Assembly (NCBI GenBank): GCA_033239525.1
Contig: BSYO01000022.1
Location: 12,472,923 to 12,536,922, forward strand
Direction of reading: 5' to 3'
Length of the DNA: 64,000 bases
From: Nepenthes gracilis
Taxonomy: Eukaryota > Streptophyta > Magnoliopsida > Caryophyllales > Nepenthaceae
Position 1 is the stretch's first letter; each line of letters opens with the position of its first letter. Positions 13,138 to 26,968 of this stretch are shown piece after piece. The notes under the pieces are model-generated. The model did no database searches. It saw nothing but the letters and a program-made list of their open reading frames with translations, and had not been told where the DNA came from. The position numbers and the translations under genes were made by a program.

Positions 13138-13743
13138 AAATGATACTAATTTCCTGATACCTCGATCAACTCTATCTCATAAGCCTAGATCCTTAAATAA
13201 ATGAATAAATTTAGGAATCACAAATGAAAATATAGATTTCGGATTCCAAAATGACACATGTGTTGCAATATCAAATTTTCGGAATCTTACCTTTAATCAC
13301 GATAGATGATACATCTACATTTTGTGCCATCACCGCAAAACTCCGATCTAAGGCACTGAATTTCTTCACTGTCCAGTCATAGGATAAGGACAATCCTTAA
13401 TCCTGTGACCAAACTGTTTACAATTTAAAACATGTTTCCAAAATCTCATCGAGAAGATATTTATTCATAAAAATATCTACAAACATATACCACGATATAT
13501 CTTTATCCTTTCGGACATTGGGCCACCACAAACACAATTTCAAATCTTAAAATCCATACTCCAACTTCTATATGATCCTGACTTAGTTTTAGTCTAAGTT
13601 ATTTAAACTAAGACAACTATAACTATCCAATTTATCTTAATCATCCTATACCTTCATCTATTTATTCAATCTTTTTTACTCTAACCTAAACATCCGCATA
13701 AGATTCAGATCAAACCTAAGGTGTCTCTTTCTCTGATATCAAT
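13138..13743 (-). pseudogene. Element B, gag remnant and primer-binding site
   Basis: On the minus strand, directly after the 5' LTR, TGATATCAGAGA (13730-13741) is a decayed initiator-Met primer site. At about 13395-13440 the translation reads NCKQFGHRIKDCP, a CCHC zinc knuckle whose first Cys appears lost. Stops lie on both sides. Insertion of LTR C cuts the remnant at 13138. Confidence 0.65.
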
Positions 13744-16176
13744 TGTGACAGACTATATTTTTTTTAACTGAAATCCAAACGAGTTCTAACTGTAAAATAG
13801 CCATCAAACTAATATAACCTGTACAAATACCCTATACATCGCAATACGAAAACCACAACGTTACAACACAGAATCCAAATGCCACAACAAACACGTGGCA
13901 CCGACGTTATAATTCTGATTATAACGTCAACTCAGATAAGATGCTACTAGGTACCAATACAAAGCATAATAACTTGTGAAAGCATATATATATATCCATC
14001 AACACAGTAGAAACTAAACTACAATATATATCATCATCACACATATATATCAATATACAATTTGATCTCAAAATATACAAAATACTCTATGAAGAAGGTG
14101 CAAAATTACTAAACTAAGTCCACAAAACTCTTCCTCCAAGATCTACAGCCTATTCAACTCCTAAGCTCTACTCTATCTCATCAGTTAGAGGCTCATACTC
14201 ATTTGAAGGAAGAAAAAATAGTAATTGTGAGCCAAATACTCAACAATTGTAATTTAATTAAGGACAGTAAGCAATATACATAAAATAAAGCAAATGAAGG
14301 GAATAAGAATAGTATATGAATGCATATCATGTGACATGAATAAATACTTTTTCGGAACACATTACCTTTTTTATTTTATTTCTGATCCTTTTAGATTTTA
14401 AAATATGTAAAAATTTTATTATTTTTATAGACCAAAACCAGTAGGCCTTACCAACTAACGGTACAGTCGAACGAGAAAAGGAATGTGTTTATTTTTACAC
14501 ATTGTAAAGTTCAAATCTATGTGATTTAACATCCATAGTGGGTGGTATACCTTTAACCCGATATATAAAGCCATATCACATATGCCGCTATATTCCCGTG
14601 GTCTGAAGGCAGTTATTGTGCTTCCACGGTAATATTCTAAGGCATGTTAGGGAATACTACCCTCTGAAATATAAAGTTTTGGTCCAATTCAATAATTATT
14701 TATTCTTAGAAAATTCCATACTTATTTATAAAATATTGTTCTTACTTCGAAAGAACGATTCATCAAATATAACATATCATGAAATTTTATTCTTAGACTT
14801 CTCATAATTTACATAATTCTTATTAATTTACATCCTCACATGATATAAATTATTTGCATGGTCATCATAAAATATGAAAAAAATAAAAATTCTTACCACC
14901 GTAAACCAAACATGACTTTAGAGCTTTCGGACGATAAATTCCTTCATATATACATATAACATAATTTTCAGAGTATATACAAGATAGTATATATGCCGTA
15001 CATATAGATAAATATCTCTCTTCATATCCAATAATATTTTTGAAATCCGTAAAATAATATATACAAAACATATATGAATAAATACCAAATATTCGGAGTA
15101 CCTAAGTCCATAAAAATATGGTTGTGAATTTTTAAAGTCAAATCATGTATAAATTACAATTAATTAGGGGTATAATCAAAGGGGGCACGGGTTAGGATTT
15201 CCGATGAGCGTAATCCCATATAAAACTATCAAATCGGATACCTAATTGATAAATTAACATGTTCAAGATATGGGTTAATATATTCTAGAGCCAATTTATA
15301 CAAAAGTTTCAAAATAAATAGTAAAATCAATCGAGGCGGGCTATTATTGTTTCACGTTCGAAAACCGATCAAATTACGAAATCGGACATAAAATCAACAT
15401 ATATGCATACTCAAGTTATGGGTAATACAAAATATAAATTTAATCAGATATTGAAACGATGATACCCGAAAAAAATAAAACAAAAGTGTAAATAAACGAA
15501 AGAGAAGGGTATGGATGCACTTGTCTCGACCTGATTTACAACTTTTTTAACTAGCTTTAAGTCGGATCCGAACTCGAATGCCTTAATCTCCTCCTTCTCT
15601 CTCTTCTCCTTCGTGTTCTCTCTCTCGTCTCTCTCAGAAAATCAAAAAATAATGCAAAAATAAAACACTCACATGCTTCTATACGCACTCGAGCGCTGCT
15701 CGAGCACCACGGCATCCGACTGGTCGTGCTTAAGCGTCCATCGGGCACTCATCAAGCGAACGATTCTATCAGCCCATGCCTCAGGTGAGCTAAAACATGG
15801 CTTGAGCGTGGGCATTCTGTTTTTTGCGCCCGAGTAGCACCTTGAGTGCGGGTCGAGCACGAGTTAGGCCTACAGTGAGTATGCTATACACACGTGTGAT
15901 CCGGGACCCATTTTGACCACCCTTTTAATCTAATTTTTTATATTTTTGGACCATAATTTTGATTATATTAATTTAATATGTCGCGATTATTATAATTTAA
16001 ACCTCGAATCTTATTCACGGATTAATTCTTCAAGGATTACAATGCTGGTTTTCGATTTTGCCAATTTTGGGTCTTCAAACTTTTCAATCCAATTTCTCCC
16101 ATATTTTTTGACATTGATTTATTTATATTGACTTAATTATTCCTAATTATCATATTTTAAAAGCCGGTATCTTACA
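13744..16176 (-). repeat. Element B 5' LTR
   Basis: Partner of 5072-7446. The upper end reads ATCTTACA on the plus strand, giving the expected TGTAAGAT start on the minus strand. This copy keeps TG/CA ends better than the 3' copy. Confidence 0.88.
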
Positions 16177-16181
16177 CTTTT

Positions 16182-16850
16182 TTAGGAGTCATGCATCGGG
16201 AATTAAAGATGTTGGAATTGTGTCAATCTTCCTCTAACTTGGTCTTTAGGGTGGGGAGAACCCTTTGAATCACAACATTTTTTATTTCTTTTGATTCAAT
16301 CTTTACTTATTTGATCTTTGCTTCTTCATCATACAGGGGATGCATTGGGTCATCGTAATCCTCATGAACTTTTTTATCAATAAGGTTGACATAAGCATCC
16401 ACTTATCTTTTGGGACAAATATGGAACCAATAACAATCTTGATCATACTTAAAATAAGTATTGGATTTGTTGGTATGAGCAATATTATTCCTATCATGTG
16501 CACAAAGTGTTGAATTTGTACCGTCTTGAGGAACACTATAAGAATTAGGAATACCACCTCCAAGTAAAAATTTATCTTTTGGAAGGTAAGATTTTCAATT
16601 GTCGAACCTTTTGCCTCTATAAGAGAGTTTTCCCTCCATAAGATAGCCTGACTTCTACTTTAAATGCAACTTAGTATGCATCATTGAGCCTCTATAGTTG
16701 ATGTATTTCTACTTTATCATGGATTGAGTTTTGTAATCCTCTAAAGAACCTTGCCACAAGATTCTTTTTATTTTCGTAAAGTTTTTTATGAGCCATAAGT
16801 TTATAAAACTCTTTAGTATATTCCATCGCACTTTTAGTATTCTAATATAG
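16182..16850 (-). pseudogene. Element A, 5' part: gag and start of protease
   Basis: Minus strand. Near 16420-16440 YWFHICPKR resembles the end of a retroviral-type zinc knuckle. An acidic DYDDPMHPLYDEE stretch at about 16330-16370 and EEDWHNSNIF at about 16215-16245 match the linker before the protease in plant Ty3/gypsy elements. Farther up (16740-16850) a gag-like EYTKEFYKLMAHK is readable. Frames shift several times. The reading continues directly into position 5070 across element B. Confidence 0.7.
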
Positions 16851-17270
16851 GTGGTTAAATTAAGAGAAAGTCATTTGAGAGAAATATTGGGAAATGTAAA
16901 TTTAAAATTTTCATTGCATTCTCATACTCTTGCTATACAAAATATGTCAATCAAGAATTATTCATTCATATATGCACAAAAGTATCAAGTTAGAGGCACT
17001 CCTACAAGGATTCAAAATTTTATTCTTAAACATATACCTCATCCCAGTAATTCTTATTATAAGCCTAAATTTGCTCCTACCTGCCACACTTATGGCCAAT
17101 ATAGCCATATCTTATCTCAATTTAATAGTTCAATTCCTAGGAATTCTTGTTATGGATTTATCAAATTCAAGAACTTGAGTATCAAGTTCATAAATTAGAA
17201 TCATTTGTGTTTGACTTGACTAGTAAAGATAAGATTAAAAGGTGAATTTTGGTTAAAAAAAAAAAAAGAC
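16851..17270 (+). pseudogene. Possible Ty1/copia-type gag fragment
   Basis: An open plus-strand stretch (16851-17198) contains FAPTCHTYGQYSHI, resembling a plant copia CCHC knuckle with later cysteines lost. It is followed by KLSIKFIN and, after a stop, by a Lys-rich ILVKKKK stretch. Gag of element A ends just below, so this may be a separate insertion. No LTR or TSD was identified for it. It could also be a chance match. Confidence 0.3.
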
Positions 17271-19540
17271 TGGACTGATAGAGCCTACAGGGATAAGGCT
17301 GTTTCTTGAGTAGCATTTTTTTCAATGCATATGGCTTAGGTTGTACTGTGCATTAGGTTAATTGCGATTGCACTAAAGTAGTTTCCATACATACATTAAC
17401 TCATGTATTTTTACTATTTTGTCTATTGTTTCATTAAAAAAATATCTTTTACAAAGTGTCAAATCTTTTAAAAAAATATGTTAAGTAGAATAGACATATA
17501 AAATATATATGTTTTTTTCTTTTTTTTTTTTATAAAACTAGAGATTTGGTTTAATTATATTGTAATAGTATACAGGTGCTCTTTATAATTTACCTTATAT
17601 ACTTTATACAGTCACATATTTTATTTTATTGTAAAGAATTGATCGAGAATATGTATATTAGGGTGGCAATCTAATATATATATTAGATTAATCTTGAATT
17701 TGAATTGACCTCGAACTAATTAAATCTTATTTTATGTAAACATCCAGGAAAATAAATGTCGTGAAAAATAAAAAAATATAAAAATTAAAATATAAAAAAT
17801 ATAAAAGTTTTCTTAAAAAATTTAAAAATAAAAAAGAAAAAATATAATTTTATTGTAATATGATTCACCTAATTTGCCAAGTCTTATTTTGTCCTATTGT
17901 ATTGTGGTTTTATTTATGCTTTGTCTTAATTATTGGTGTCACGGGCAAGAACAAGTGTTATCCTTTTAATTGTTAGTGTCATTTCTTTTTTATTGTAATT
18001 GTTGTCTTACTCTTTAGTTCTCTAGTAACTTTTCTTTGATTTGCCTTTGCCATTTTATGACAAAAGAGGGAGAGATATATATTGACTAAGGGGGAGTAGT
18101 GTGAATTGATCAAAAGGAAAAGATGTACTTTGATTGAAGGAGAGTTATGGTTGAAAAAGAGTAACATTATTTGTTCATTTACTTTATAGGGAGATACGTT
18201 ATGACATGTATGCTAGATAAAATATTATATATAAATGTTGGACATTTTATTTTGGTAATCTAATCTTTATTTTAATACTATATTAATTTATACTTCATGT
18301 GGTTATATTGATTTTGTTACTTGTACAAGATTATGCCATTAGCCGTATGAGTTTACAGTGTCTAAAGATTCTTATTAGACAGTACTAAAATATAAATTTT
18401 TTGATACACCATGTTTTAACGTGCTTTGTTTACGAAAATTTTAGGTTAATCCTTAGTATTGATAAATTTTATGATATTGAGTTGTATATTAAATATATTA
18501 CCTTATTTTATTATATCTTTTGTACATGAGTATTAAATAAAAGTTTGGCAACTATTTCAACTATTTTGGATCCTAATGTTAGATGAAAGCAAGCCAATGG
18601 CTTAAGTTGTGCGCCATGAATCTAAATAAAAGTAAGGTGTTTGTTTAAACTAAATTTGTTTTGAAGCATGCCGTATGCTACCTACTTAGGTAGCACGTCT
18701 AGTGAAATTTTCATTAACAAAGTACAAATTATTTGCTTAAGTGGCCTATGTGTAGTGCCATTTCTAGAGATAATTTGTGAGTCAATCGCAAGATGACCAT
18801 ACAAGCGGGTTGGAATTGATTCCTTTTTCACCACTTGAAACTACTTTAATTGGATTTTTTATATTATTTTTAAAATATGAAAAACTCCCTCAACTTAAGA
18901 GGGTGTACAAGATCTAAATTGAAATAGGAGTGAGCCTTTTTTAAAGTGCCTAAGTCTACAAGAATGAGATTGAGAAAAATACATATTTCTTGAGGGATTA
19001 TTTTTCCTTGTTTTAGAAGAGTGTTTTGATATTTTGAGATCTCTCACCATTTCTATTTCTCTCCCTTGCATTTGATTTCCTATAAACTATAGAATTTTGG
19101 TGTGTGGTTTGTATATAGATTTGAGGCATAATTTAGTTGGAAGACTTCGATCAACCAAAGATTTACTTAGAGAGACAAAAAGGTGCCCGACTAGCTGTAA
19201 ATCTATAGATCTAAGAAGAATATTAGATAGTCTCTTATTTAAGATTAGTCTGCTAAATGGTCTAATATGCCTTTTTGTCGGTCTATAAATTTATTCTTCT
19301 CATATAGTAGATTTTTAATTAGTAAATCAAAACCCGAAAGGCTTCATCAATAAACAAGTTATTCAAGAATTTTTCATTGTCACCAAATATTGTATTCTTG
19401 CTATTTACGTATTTTGCATTTTGTCTAAATGTTACTTAAACATTTATATTTAAATATCTAAACAAGAAATTTTTTTATTTGTATTAAAGTTGTGAATTTT
19501 ATTTTATAGTTGGGCCAAAAAAAAATGCCTATTCATCTCT
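17271..19540. other. AT-rich stretch without a recognised gene; possible copia 3' end
   Basis: No frame here resembles a known protein. At 18057-18099 a plus-strand run GAGGGAGAGAT...AAGGGGGAGTAG followed by TGTGAATTGATC looks like a polypurine tract plus LTR start, as in the 3' ends of large plant copia elements. I could not find the matching LTR. Poly-T and poly-A runs occur at 17515-17531 and 17258-17270. Confidence 0.3.
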
Positions 19541-19833
19541 CTCCAAGTATTCATTTGTCTAGATGTTGTTTTCTCACGAATATTTTAATTGGGCTACTCG
19601 ATTGATCGCCGTGCACTGCATCACAAACCTTATCATGGACGGATCCATCTCTTTTTCACATTTCTCTTACGTTAGATAAGGTGAGAAAAGAAAAAAGAAA
19701 AACAAAAGAGTAGAGTGAACAAATATGAAAGAAATCAATCCAAATAGTCAGCATTGGAGGGAAACACGCTATTGCATAGTGAACAACATGACGAGTATTC
19801 AAATGTTCATACGTAGTAGCTACGGGGAGTTGG

Positions 19834-20160
19834 TTAAAGATGCAGCAGAACCTGTAGCATATTTGACTTGCTGTCAACTCCTCGATCTCTATCTTCATTA
19901 GGCAGTAAAATATAATTAGCCATGTCGCTGCTTTGTTTTTGTTTTTTTTTATAGTCATGTCGTATCAACATGTACGCGTAACAGGCGAGACGATTAATTA
20001 TTAAATAAATAAGCCAAAGGCAGATACATCTTCTTATTTCGTGTCGTGTGATCCCTATTTTCTTATCTGGTGCCACGTCCAATGTCATCACCTTTGATGA
20101 GACTTTTGGACTGAAGCATGAGGCAACAACGACCAAGAAAAAAAAAATGATGATACCCAC
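19834..20160 (-). CDS. Hypothetical small secreted-type ORF (doubtful)
   Basis: A 108-residue frame in one of the few stretches without retroelement similarity (19541-20297). Residues 2-20 are strongly hydrophobic (GIIIFFFLVVVASCF) and would pass as a signal peptide. Then comes a short charged segment (APDKKIGITRHEIRR), a second hydrophobic patch (about 46-64), and a Lys/Gln-rich, Asp-rich tail. No cysteine framework, known peptide-hormone motif or domain is visible. It could be a first exon, a decayed gene or chance. Neither a convincing TATA box nor splice evidence was found. Confidence 0.15.
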   Translation of the reverse strand: MGIIIFFFLVVVASCFSPKVSSKVMTLDVAPDKKIGITRHEIRRCICLWLIYLIINRLACYAYMLIRHDYKKKQKQSSDMANYILLPNEDRDRGVDSKSNMLQVLLHL

Positions 20161-20297
20161 TTAAAATCATGATATGATTCCAAAAAATGTTACTTTCCAT
20201 GGGGCATGTTTGGATTTAAAATCAAAATTATTGTATACTACAACTACAATAAATAATTAAAAAGTGAGAGTATTCTCTTAGATTCGTTTGATGTTTA

Positions 20298-22356
20298 TGT
20301 CAATAACCGTTAAAAATTCATATTAAAATAGATTTTAATAATAATTAAAAATAATTATAATCTATAAAATAAAATCTCAAAGATAAGACTATAAATAATA
20401 CAAAACTCTAGATTCAATTGTGACCTAATAATATATCCGACAGTCCAAACAATAACAAGAAAAATAAATAATAATACTGTCTTTTATTCATAGGATCTCA
20501 TCGGATTATTTACTCAAACAATTAATTAACTATAACCTGCTCAAGAGTCTGTAAGAAAAAGTAGCAACTTACGATACAAACAAAATCACTGATCTATAGT
20601 AAACCAAACGCCACAAATATTTAATTAATTGAATAATCCAAACACTATCATCTCAATAATACAATATACTATCATTATTCTATCTGCCACCCAAAACAAT
20701 ACCAAACTACATCTGATACAAATACAATTTGAGTACAAAAGTAATACTTATGGAATATGATCAAAGTCTCAGCCAATAATTACGTCTAAATTCTCTGTAA
20801 TGTATCCATAGCCTACTAATTTAAATAGATAAGAAACAACAAAAACATGGGTCGAATATTTAGTACTTATTAGTATATGATATATAACAAACTGTACGTT
20901 TAAAATCAGGGCGAATTAATAAAAATTGAATTTCAAATTTTTGACGTGTCAAACCAATGAAAGTCTAAATGTGGTATCGTACTCAAAAGATAAATTGAAA
21001 CGAATGCCAAAATTTTTTAAATGTACGAAACTAACCGAATTTCAACTGTGAGTTAAATCTGTAAATTACAATCAAAATCTCAAATATCAAAATTCTTGCA
21101 GGTAAAACTTATTAAAAATCTAAAATATACCCAAACTGGAGAATCAAAAACCGAAAGATTAACTTTAAGGAATGGTTGTTTCTACTCTAGGTAATCTTAG
21201 GTTAAATCACTATTATTTAAACCCATAAACTCGTCATCTACATATTTTTTCTATAGACGAGGACGAAGCGACTTTATTTTGCCACCTGTTGATATGGGGT
21301 GCACTCCTCAAGTTTATCTGAATATATTAAGATGTTTGAATATATTAATTTTATTCAATTTTTTACAATGATTCTCGTAAAATTACAAACCGGTGAGAGT
21401 TTCTATATCACAAATCTAAAACTTTTCCTATCTTACAGAAAAGATATGAAACTTTCACTCAGAAAGGTCAAATATGAAACATTCCACCGAGAGAAGGTAT
21501 ACATATCGAATCGAATATACAAAGATAGAACCTGACCCAAAACACATTGCATGGATACCACATGTATGTCCCATATGTAAGTTTTTGTGGTTTTTTCTTT
21601 ATAAATATTTTTAATTATAAATATAATATCTCGAAACATTTACCTAATTTTCATAAAACAAGTAAAAATCCTTAGATAATAATAAAACTAAAGTAAAATT
21701 CTAAAACAATTAGTAAAAGTGACATGCATGCATAAGGAATCAAAATAAGGTAAGATAAAATGACATGTATGTGCACGAAATCCGTCAAAAGTAAGCAAAA
21801 CTAACCAAAAATGGAAATAGACCAATAATAGGTTGTAAAGATACTTGTATCAACTTTCAATCTAACAGATTTGATCAAAGGATGCTTCGAAATTCTTCCT
21901 CTTCTCTTCCTCCTCTCCTCTTTCTCTCTCATTTCTCCTCTTCCTGCATGAACTGATCGAAAATAGTACACGTCCTTATACAATTGAATCGGCATATGAT
22001 CCCCACTTAGACGTGTGTCAAGCGTCGCGCCTAACCCTATCTATGTATGAGTGCGCCTTACGCGCTCCTCTAGTACATGCACTTTAGAACCTATACTCGA
22101 GCGCCACTTCAGGCCTACATCAGACAACTTTTGAAATTGCCCAACTTGGCTCAAGCAGTCCACAAGCCCTCCTTAGATATGCCTAATTTGTCAAATGCAC
22201 ACAAGCGTGCATCTAGCGTGCTTCAAGTACCGAAATTACTTCCATGCTCCAAATTTTTTTAAAATTTTACATTGCACAATTGTTTTTAATATAATCAAAT
22301 TAATTCAAAATAAACTAATAATACGAAATCATTTGAATAGAGAATTAGGTTCTACA
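20298..22356 (-). repeat. Element D 3' LTR
   Basis: Collinear with 35185-37225, for example the shared AATAATTAAAAATAATTATA near the low end, a CTCTTCCTCCTCTCC tract (21898-21914; 36766-36780), and GAGAATTAGGTTCTACA against GAGAATTGGGTATTACA at the upper end. An A-rich polypurine-like tract on the minus strand adjoins 22357. The exact low end (about 20298) is weakly supported. Confidence 0.82.
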
Positions 22357-24487
22357 ACTCTTTTTTTCTTATAAAAATTTTGCCATCAAAATTTATGTAC
22401 CTTAAAAATTCATATGGGTAGGGGTATTTCTCTTGAATATCATCATCACATTTCCATGTCACTTCTTTAATTGAATGGTTCCTCCGAAACACTTTAATCA
22501 AAAGAATTGTCTTAGTACACAGTATTTGATCCATTCTTTCCAAAATCTGAACCGAAATCTCAATATATATCAAATTCTCATCAATCTGTAATTATTTGTA
22601 CTTTATCACATATGAAAGAACATACACATACTTTCTCAACATATAGACATGAAAAATATCATGACAGCCCGTCAAATTTAAAGGCAAAGCCATCCTATAA
22701 GCCACTTACGCACTGTAAGTCTTAAATAGTCTAATGAATTTTGACTTTAATTTTTCCTTCACCTCAAATATCAATATTCTCTTCCTAGGAGATATTTTTA
22801 GAAATACATGATCACCCACTTCAAACCTCAAGTCGGATTTTTGTCTATCGACATAACTCCTTTGGTAATTTTAAATAACAATCAAATGATCTTGGATAAT
22901 CTTAATTTTTTTGAAAGTTTCTTGAATGATATTGGGGCCTGAAAGTTTATGATCACCAATTTCTTTATAATTAATAGGAGACCTACCTCTCCATTCGTAT
23001 ATAGCCTCAAAAGGTGTCATCCCGATATTTAACTGATAACTATTATTATATGTAAATTCAACTAGTGGCGAATAATTATCATAATTCTCTTTCATCTTCA
23101 AAACAAATACCCTCAATATATCTTTCAAAATCTAAATATTTTCTTCGACTAACTATCTATTCATGGGTAAAATGGCATACTAAATTTCAACTTGGTACCT
23201 AACTCCTCTTACAAACTTTTTTAAAATTTAGACACAAATTTTAGATCACAATCAGAAACTATTAAAGTTAGAATACCATGCAATCTTATGACCTCATTAA
23301 TATATATATGTGCCAACCAATCTCTTGAGAATGTTATCCTGATTAGCAAAATGTGAGTTGACTTTGTTAATCTATCCACAATCACCCAAATGGTATTTAA
23401 ATTTTTCGCAATTCTAAACAAACTTGAGATAAAATCTATCGTAATATGCTCTCATTTTTAACTGAAAATTGACAGAGGATGCAAAAATCTTGGAGGTTTC
23501 TTATGCTCTGCTTTAACTTGCTAATATACGATACACCTTACTACATACGCAACAATCTCCTACTTATATTTCGCTACTAGAAAAGCTTCTTCATATCTTG
23601 AGACAAATTATTCACTCCAAGATGAATTGTATATTTTGACTTATATGACTCATTTAAATTTTTTTCTTTTAACTCATCAATATTTGGCACACAAATTTTA
23701 TTTCAACATCGAAATATTTTGTCTTCTCGTATATTAAAATCTGCCTGCAACTCATTGCCCAAATCTCCAACAATCTCCATCAAATGTGGATCACTCATTT
23801 GAGTCTCTTTAATCTTCTTTATAATCATAGATTGTACTTGAAAATATGATAAAATCATTCTTGATCATTGGGAGTATAAACGAATAGTACAATCTTTCAT
23901 TCTAGCCAATATCTCCCATTCTTTGATAATCAGATGGGCCATCACACTCAAATATTTTCGGCTTAAAGTACTGACAATGACATTTGCCTTCCTTGGCTGA
24001 TATTTGAATTTTATAATCATAATTATTCAATAAATTTATTCATCTATGTTATCGCATATTCTGTTCATTTTTTTATAATAAATATTTTAAACTCTTATAA
24101 TCTGAATATACTACAAACTTTTTCTCATACAAATAATGTATCCAAATTTTTAATATAAAAATTACAGCTGCCAATTTCAAATCATGAGTGGGGTAATTCT
24201 GTTTATAAGTTTTCAATTGCCTTGACCTAAAATGAACCATCTAGACACATTGTATCAAAACACAACTTGAACCTTTCTTCAAAGCATCATAATACAACAT
24301 AAAGCCTCTCGATCCATCTAGAATTGATAATATTAGCACTAAGGTAATTTTATTCTTTAATTTTAGAAAGCTTCGCTTATAATCTTCATCTCAAAGAAAG
24401 ATCGTTATTTAGCAATAGTAACACTATGAGTCAAATACATCAGTGGCACCGCAATCCTCAAAAGCTTTTCAATAAAGTGCCTATAAT
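22357..24487 (-). pseudogene. Element D: RNase H, integrase and chromodomain-like tail
   Basis: Minus strand. Next to the insertion site at 24487 comes the RNase H region, then the integrase core: IWVIVDRLTKSTH (about 23350-23390, first catalytic Asp) and IVSDCDLKF (about 23230-23260, second Asp). The conserved LVEFTYNNSYQ and MTPFEAIY segment lies at 22990-23070. A C-terminal stretch (22352-22573) with VQILERMDQIL and HSIKEVTWK resembles the degenerate chromodomain of Tekay-type elements. Several stops and frame changes break the region. Confidence 0.82.
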
Positions 24488-26860
24488 TGTAACACTATGA
24501 TATTTCGGCTCAGGTTATTTAGCAATTAACTTAATATAATAACAAATAATATTATTTATTGATAAAATAATAATAAATATTGTTAATGATAATTATAAAA
24601 TAATGATAATAATAAGTGTTGATAAATAATTAGTAGTAAATTATAATATTTTTAATAAATAATAATAAATAATAAATCTAATAAAACATATAAATAATTA
24701 ATATAATAATAAATGATAAAATATTTCTCTAGTCTCCCTTCCATTTCCCATCTCTCTTCCTGTATTAATAATGAATAATAATAATATTAAGTAATAATAA
24801 ATGATAAAACGTATGAATAAATAATAGTAATAATAATAAATATCAAGTATAACCCCTCTCCTCTCTATCCCTTTCATTTCTCATCTCTCTCTCCCCCTCT
24901 TTCCTTTGGCTATTTCTGGTCTCTCGTCTGCCTCTTTAATGCGTGCTCGAGTGGTGACAGCACCAGCAGGAGCAAAACGATGGCAAAAACGGAGCAGAAA
25001 ATAGAGTAAGGGGAGATCAGCAATGGAGAAATGGAAGAAAAGAGGGATAATGATGCGTGCGGCTTCACTGTGATGAGGGTTCACTGTTGTTATCTACAAT
25101 TAAAGGGAGAAGGCAGAAATTGTGAGGGACAAGGGAAATAGAGAGAGTCTATAGTCTCAACAGAGAGTGAGGGAGAGAATTGTGACTGAGGTCATAGAGA
25201 GTGAAAGAGAGGTAGATAACCAAGGTGCTTATGGCCGAGGTCCTCATGATCGAGATGTAGAGAGAGAGAAAAATAGGAAAAGACAGGCAGAGAGGGAGAG
25301 GGGAAGCAAAGAGGCGAGAGTTGTAGAGAGGAGTAGGGAGGTGATAAGGGAGAGAGAAGAAAGGCAGAGGGGGAAAAGCAGGAAGTACAGGGAGAGAAAT
25401 ACGTGAGTGAGAGCAAATATTTCTTCTTTTTCTTTTCATTCCCTTGAATAGTACATTTATAGTAGAGCAACTGAATTAGTTGGAAGGTGGGGAAAGGGGA
25501 AAGGGCAGTGGTGCTACACGTGGCCCAGCATAACAAACTGTTTAAAGAAAAATAGATCCTAACAGAAGAAATAAAACCAGAATTAAAGGAAAAATGAGAA
25601 AAAAGAAAAAACAAAGTCTCATAACACTCTTCCACTTCTTTTACCTATTGTTTTGCATTTAATCGGCCTCATATTTCATTTCTCTTCCTTGAACCGATGC
25701 TGCACTCAACCGTTAACAAATCCAAATGTTGTTCTGGTGATTTGGTTTCCCGGACATTTACTCAAGCAATCATGGTTGTGGGGTTATAAATAGAGGAGAG
25801 CGGGAAGTGGTGAGGGTGTTTGAGTCTGTGGAGTTGCAGTCGCCTTCACAAATCTAAGCCAAAAGATGTCTCACTGTCACTTGCCATTGACAGCTAATAC
25901 TGTCGCCACTATTCTTCAACACTGCCACTGCTAATCATCGATAGAAACAAGGGAACACGAGTAGCAGAGAAGAAAGAGTGAGGCCATCTACTATTATTGT
26001 TGCCGTTGTCATCGTCGATCGGTGCCGAAGGAAGTGCCGTCGTATTTGTTTGAAGCTGGTGCCCTATTTCTCATTGCCATTGTTCACCGCCACTGTTAAT
26101 CAGGCAAATAACATTCCTATTGATCAGTAATCCATCTGCGACAGAACAGATTTTTTTTTTACATTCCGCCAACGATCTCCCGGAACTGACACCAAGTTTC
26201 GTGGTCCGGTCCGGGCTGATCGTGCCTTCCAAATTACAGGATCACAGATGCGATCTAGGACTCATACATTCTAGTCATCAAACACATGGCGGAAGTCAAT
26301 CTATTATTCAGCTAAGGCATCTACATTTATTCCCATAAAAATTCATTCTGGAATACATATAACCATCAGCATTTAATCACAAACGTTTATCAATTCTAAC
26401 ATATCATTACATTAATTGCTTATTCGTGGCGGTCGTCCAAAAAGTGCTTCTGAATCTTTACAAACCCTTTAGATATGCTCTAGTCACTCCGTCTCGTCAG
26501 GTACGAGTTCTAAATTTTCATCTGAGTGGGAGGAAATAGAAAACAGTGAGCCAGAGTTCAACAAGATACATACAAATTTTTCATAAGGCGATCGTATTGT
26601 CAACGGTTACAAATACACATACAAAATATCATTTAGCTGGAATCATGCAGAATGCTTAGAATGGTTAATGCAGGAAATCATGCATCATATATATATATCA
26701 TTTGGCCGGACTATACAAAAGCTAATCAGAAGATCGGAACAGATAACATTTGAGCATAAAACAAGGCTGGTCATAATTTAGCTTCTTTTATTTATTACTT
26801 AACGGAAGGGGGCTTTAATCGATGATAGATTATACATATCTCCTCACAATCATGGCAATA

Positions 26861-26968
26861 CCTCCTTGTATAAAGCCCCAAGGATGGCTCTCACTTCCTC
26901 CTTGTATAAAACCCCGAGGACGGCTATCACTACCTCCTTGTATAAAGCCCTGACGACGGCTCTCACTT
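26861..26968 (+). repeat. 36-bp tandem repeat, three copies
   Basis: Units beginning CCTCCTTGTATAAA at 26861, 26897 and 26933, exactly 36 bp apart. Each continues with a GGAYGGCTMTCACT-like block. Located in LTR F. Confidence 0.93.

Larger units (their letters stand above)
5072..16176 (-). mobile_element. Element B: full-length but decayed Tekay-like Ty3/gypsy, split by LTR C
   Basis: LTR pair 5072-7446 and 13744-16176. On the minus strand the LTR starts TGTAAGATACC (upper copy; TATAAGG in the lower) and ends GTCACA. A Met-type primer site follows the upper LTR, and a GGGGGAGAG polypurine tract precedes the lower one. CTTTT at 5066-5070 and 16177-16181 is the target duplication; one T of ambiguity remains in the homopolymer. 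Element A's frame resumes exactly across the site when one copy is discounted. The LTRs differ by many substitutions and small indels, so the insertion is old. Internal coding is reduced to gag traces (13138-13743) and a pol tail (7447-9552). Confidence 0.88.

Noticed and set aside
20201..20297. MITE starting GGGGCATGTTTGGAT
   Set aside because: No matching inverted terminus or duplication was found.
25149..25635. 147-residue Ser/Leu/Pro-rich minus frame and Arg/Glu-rich plus frame
   Set aside because: Both are by-products of the purine-rich tract in LTR E1, with no domain.
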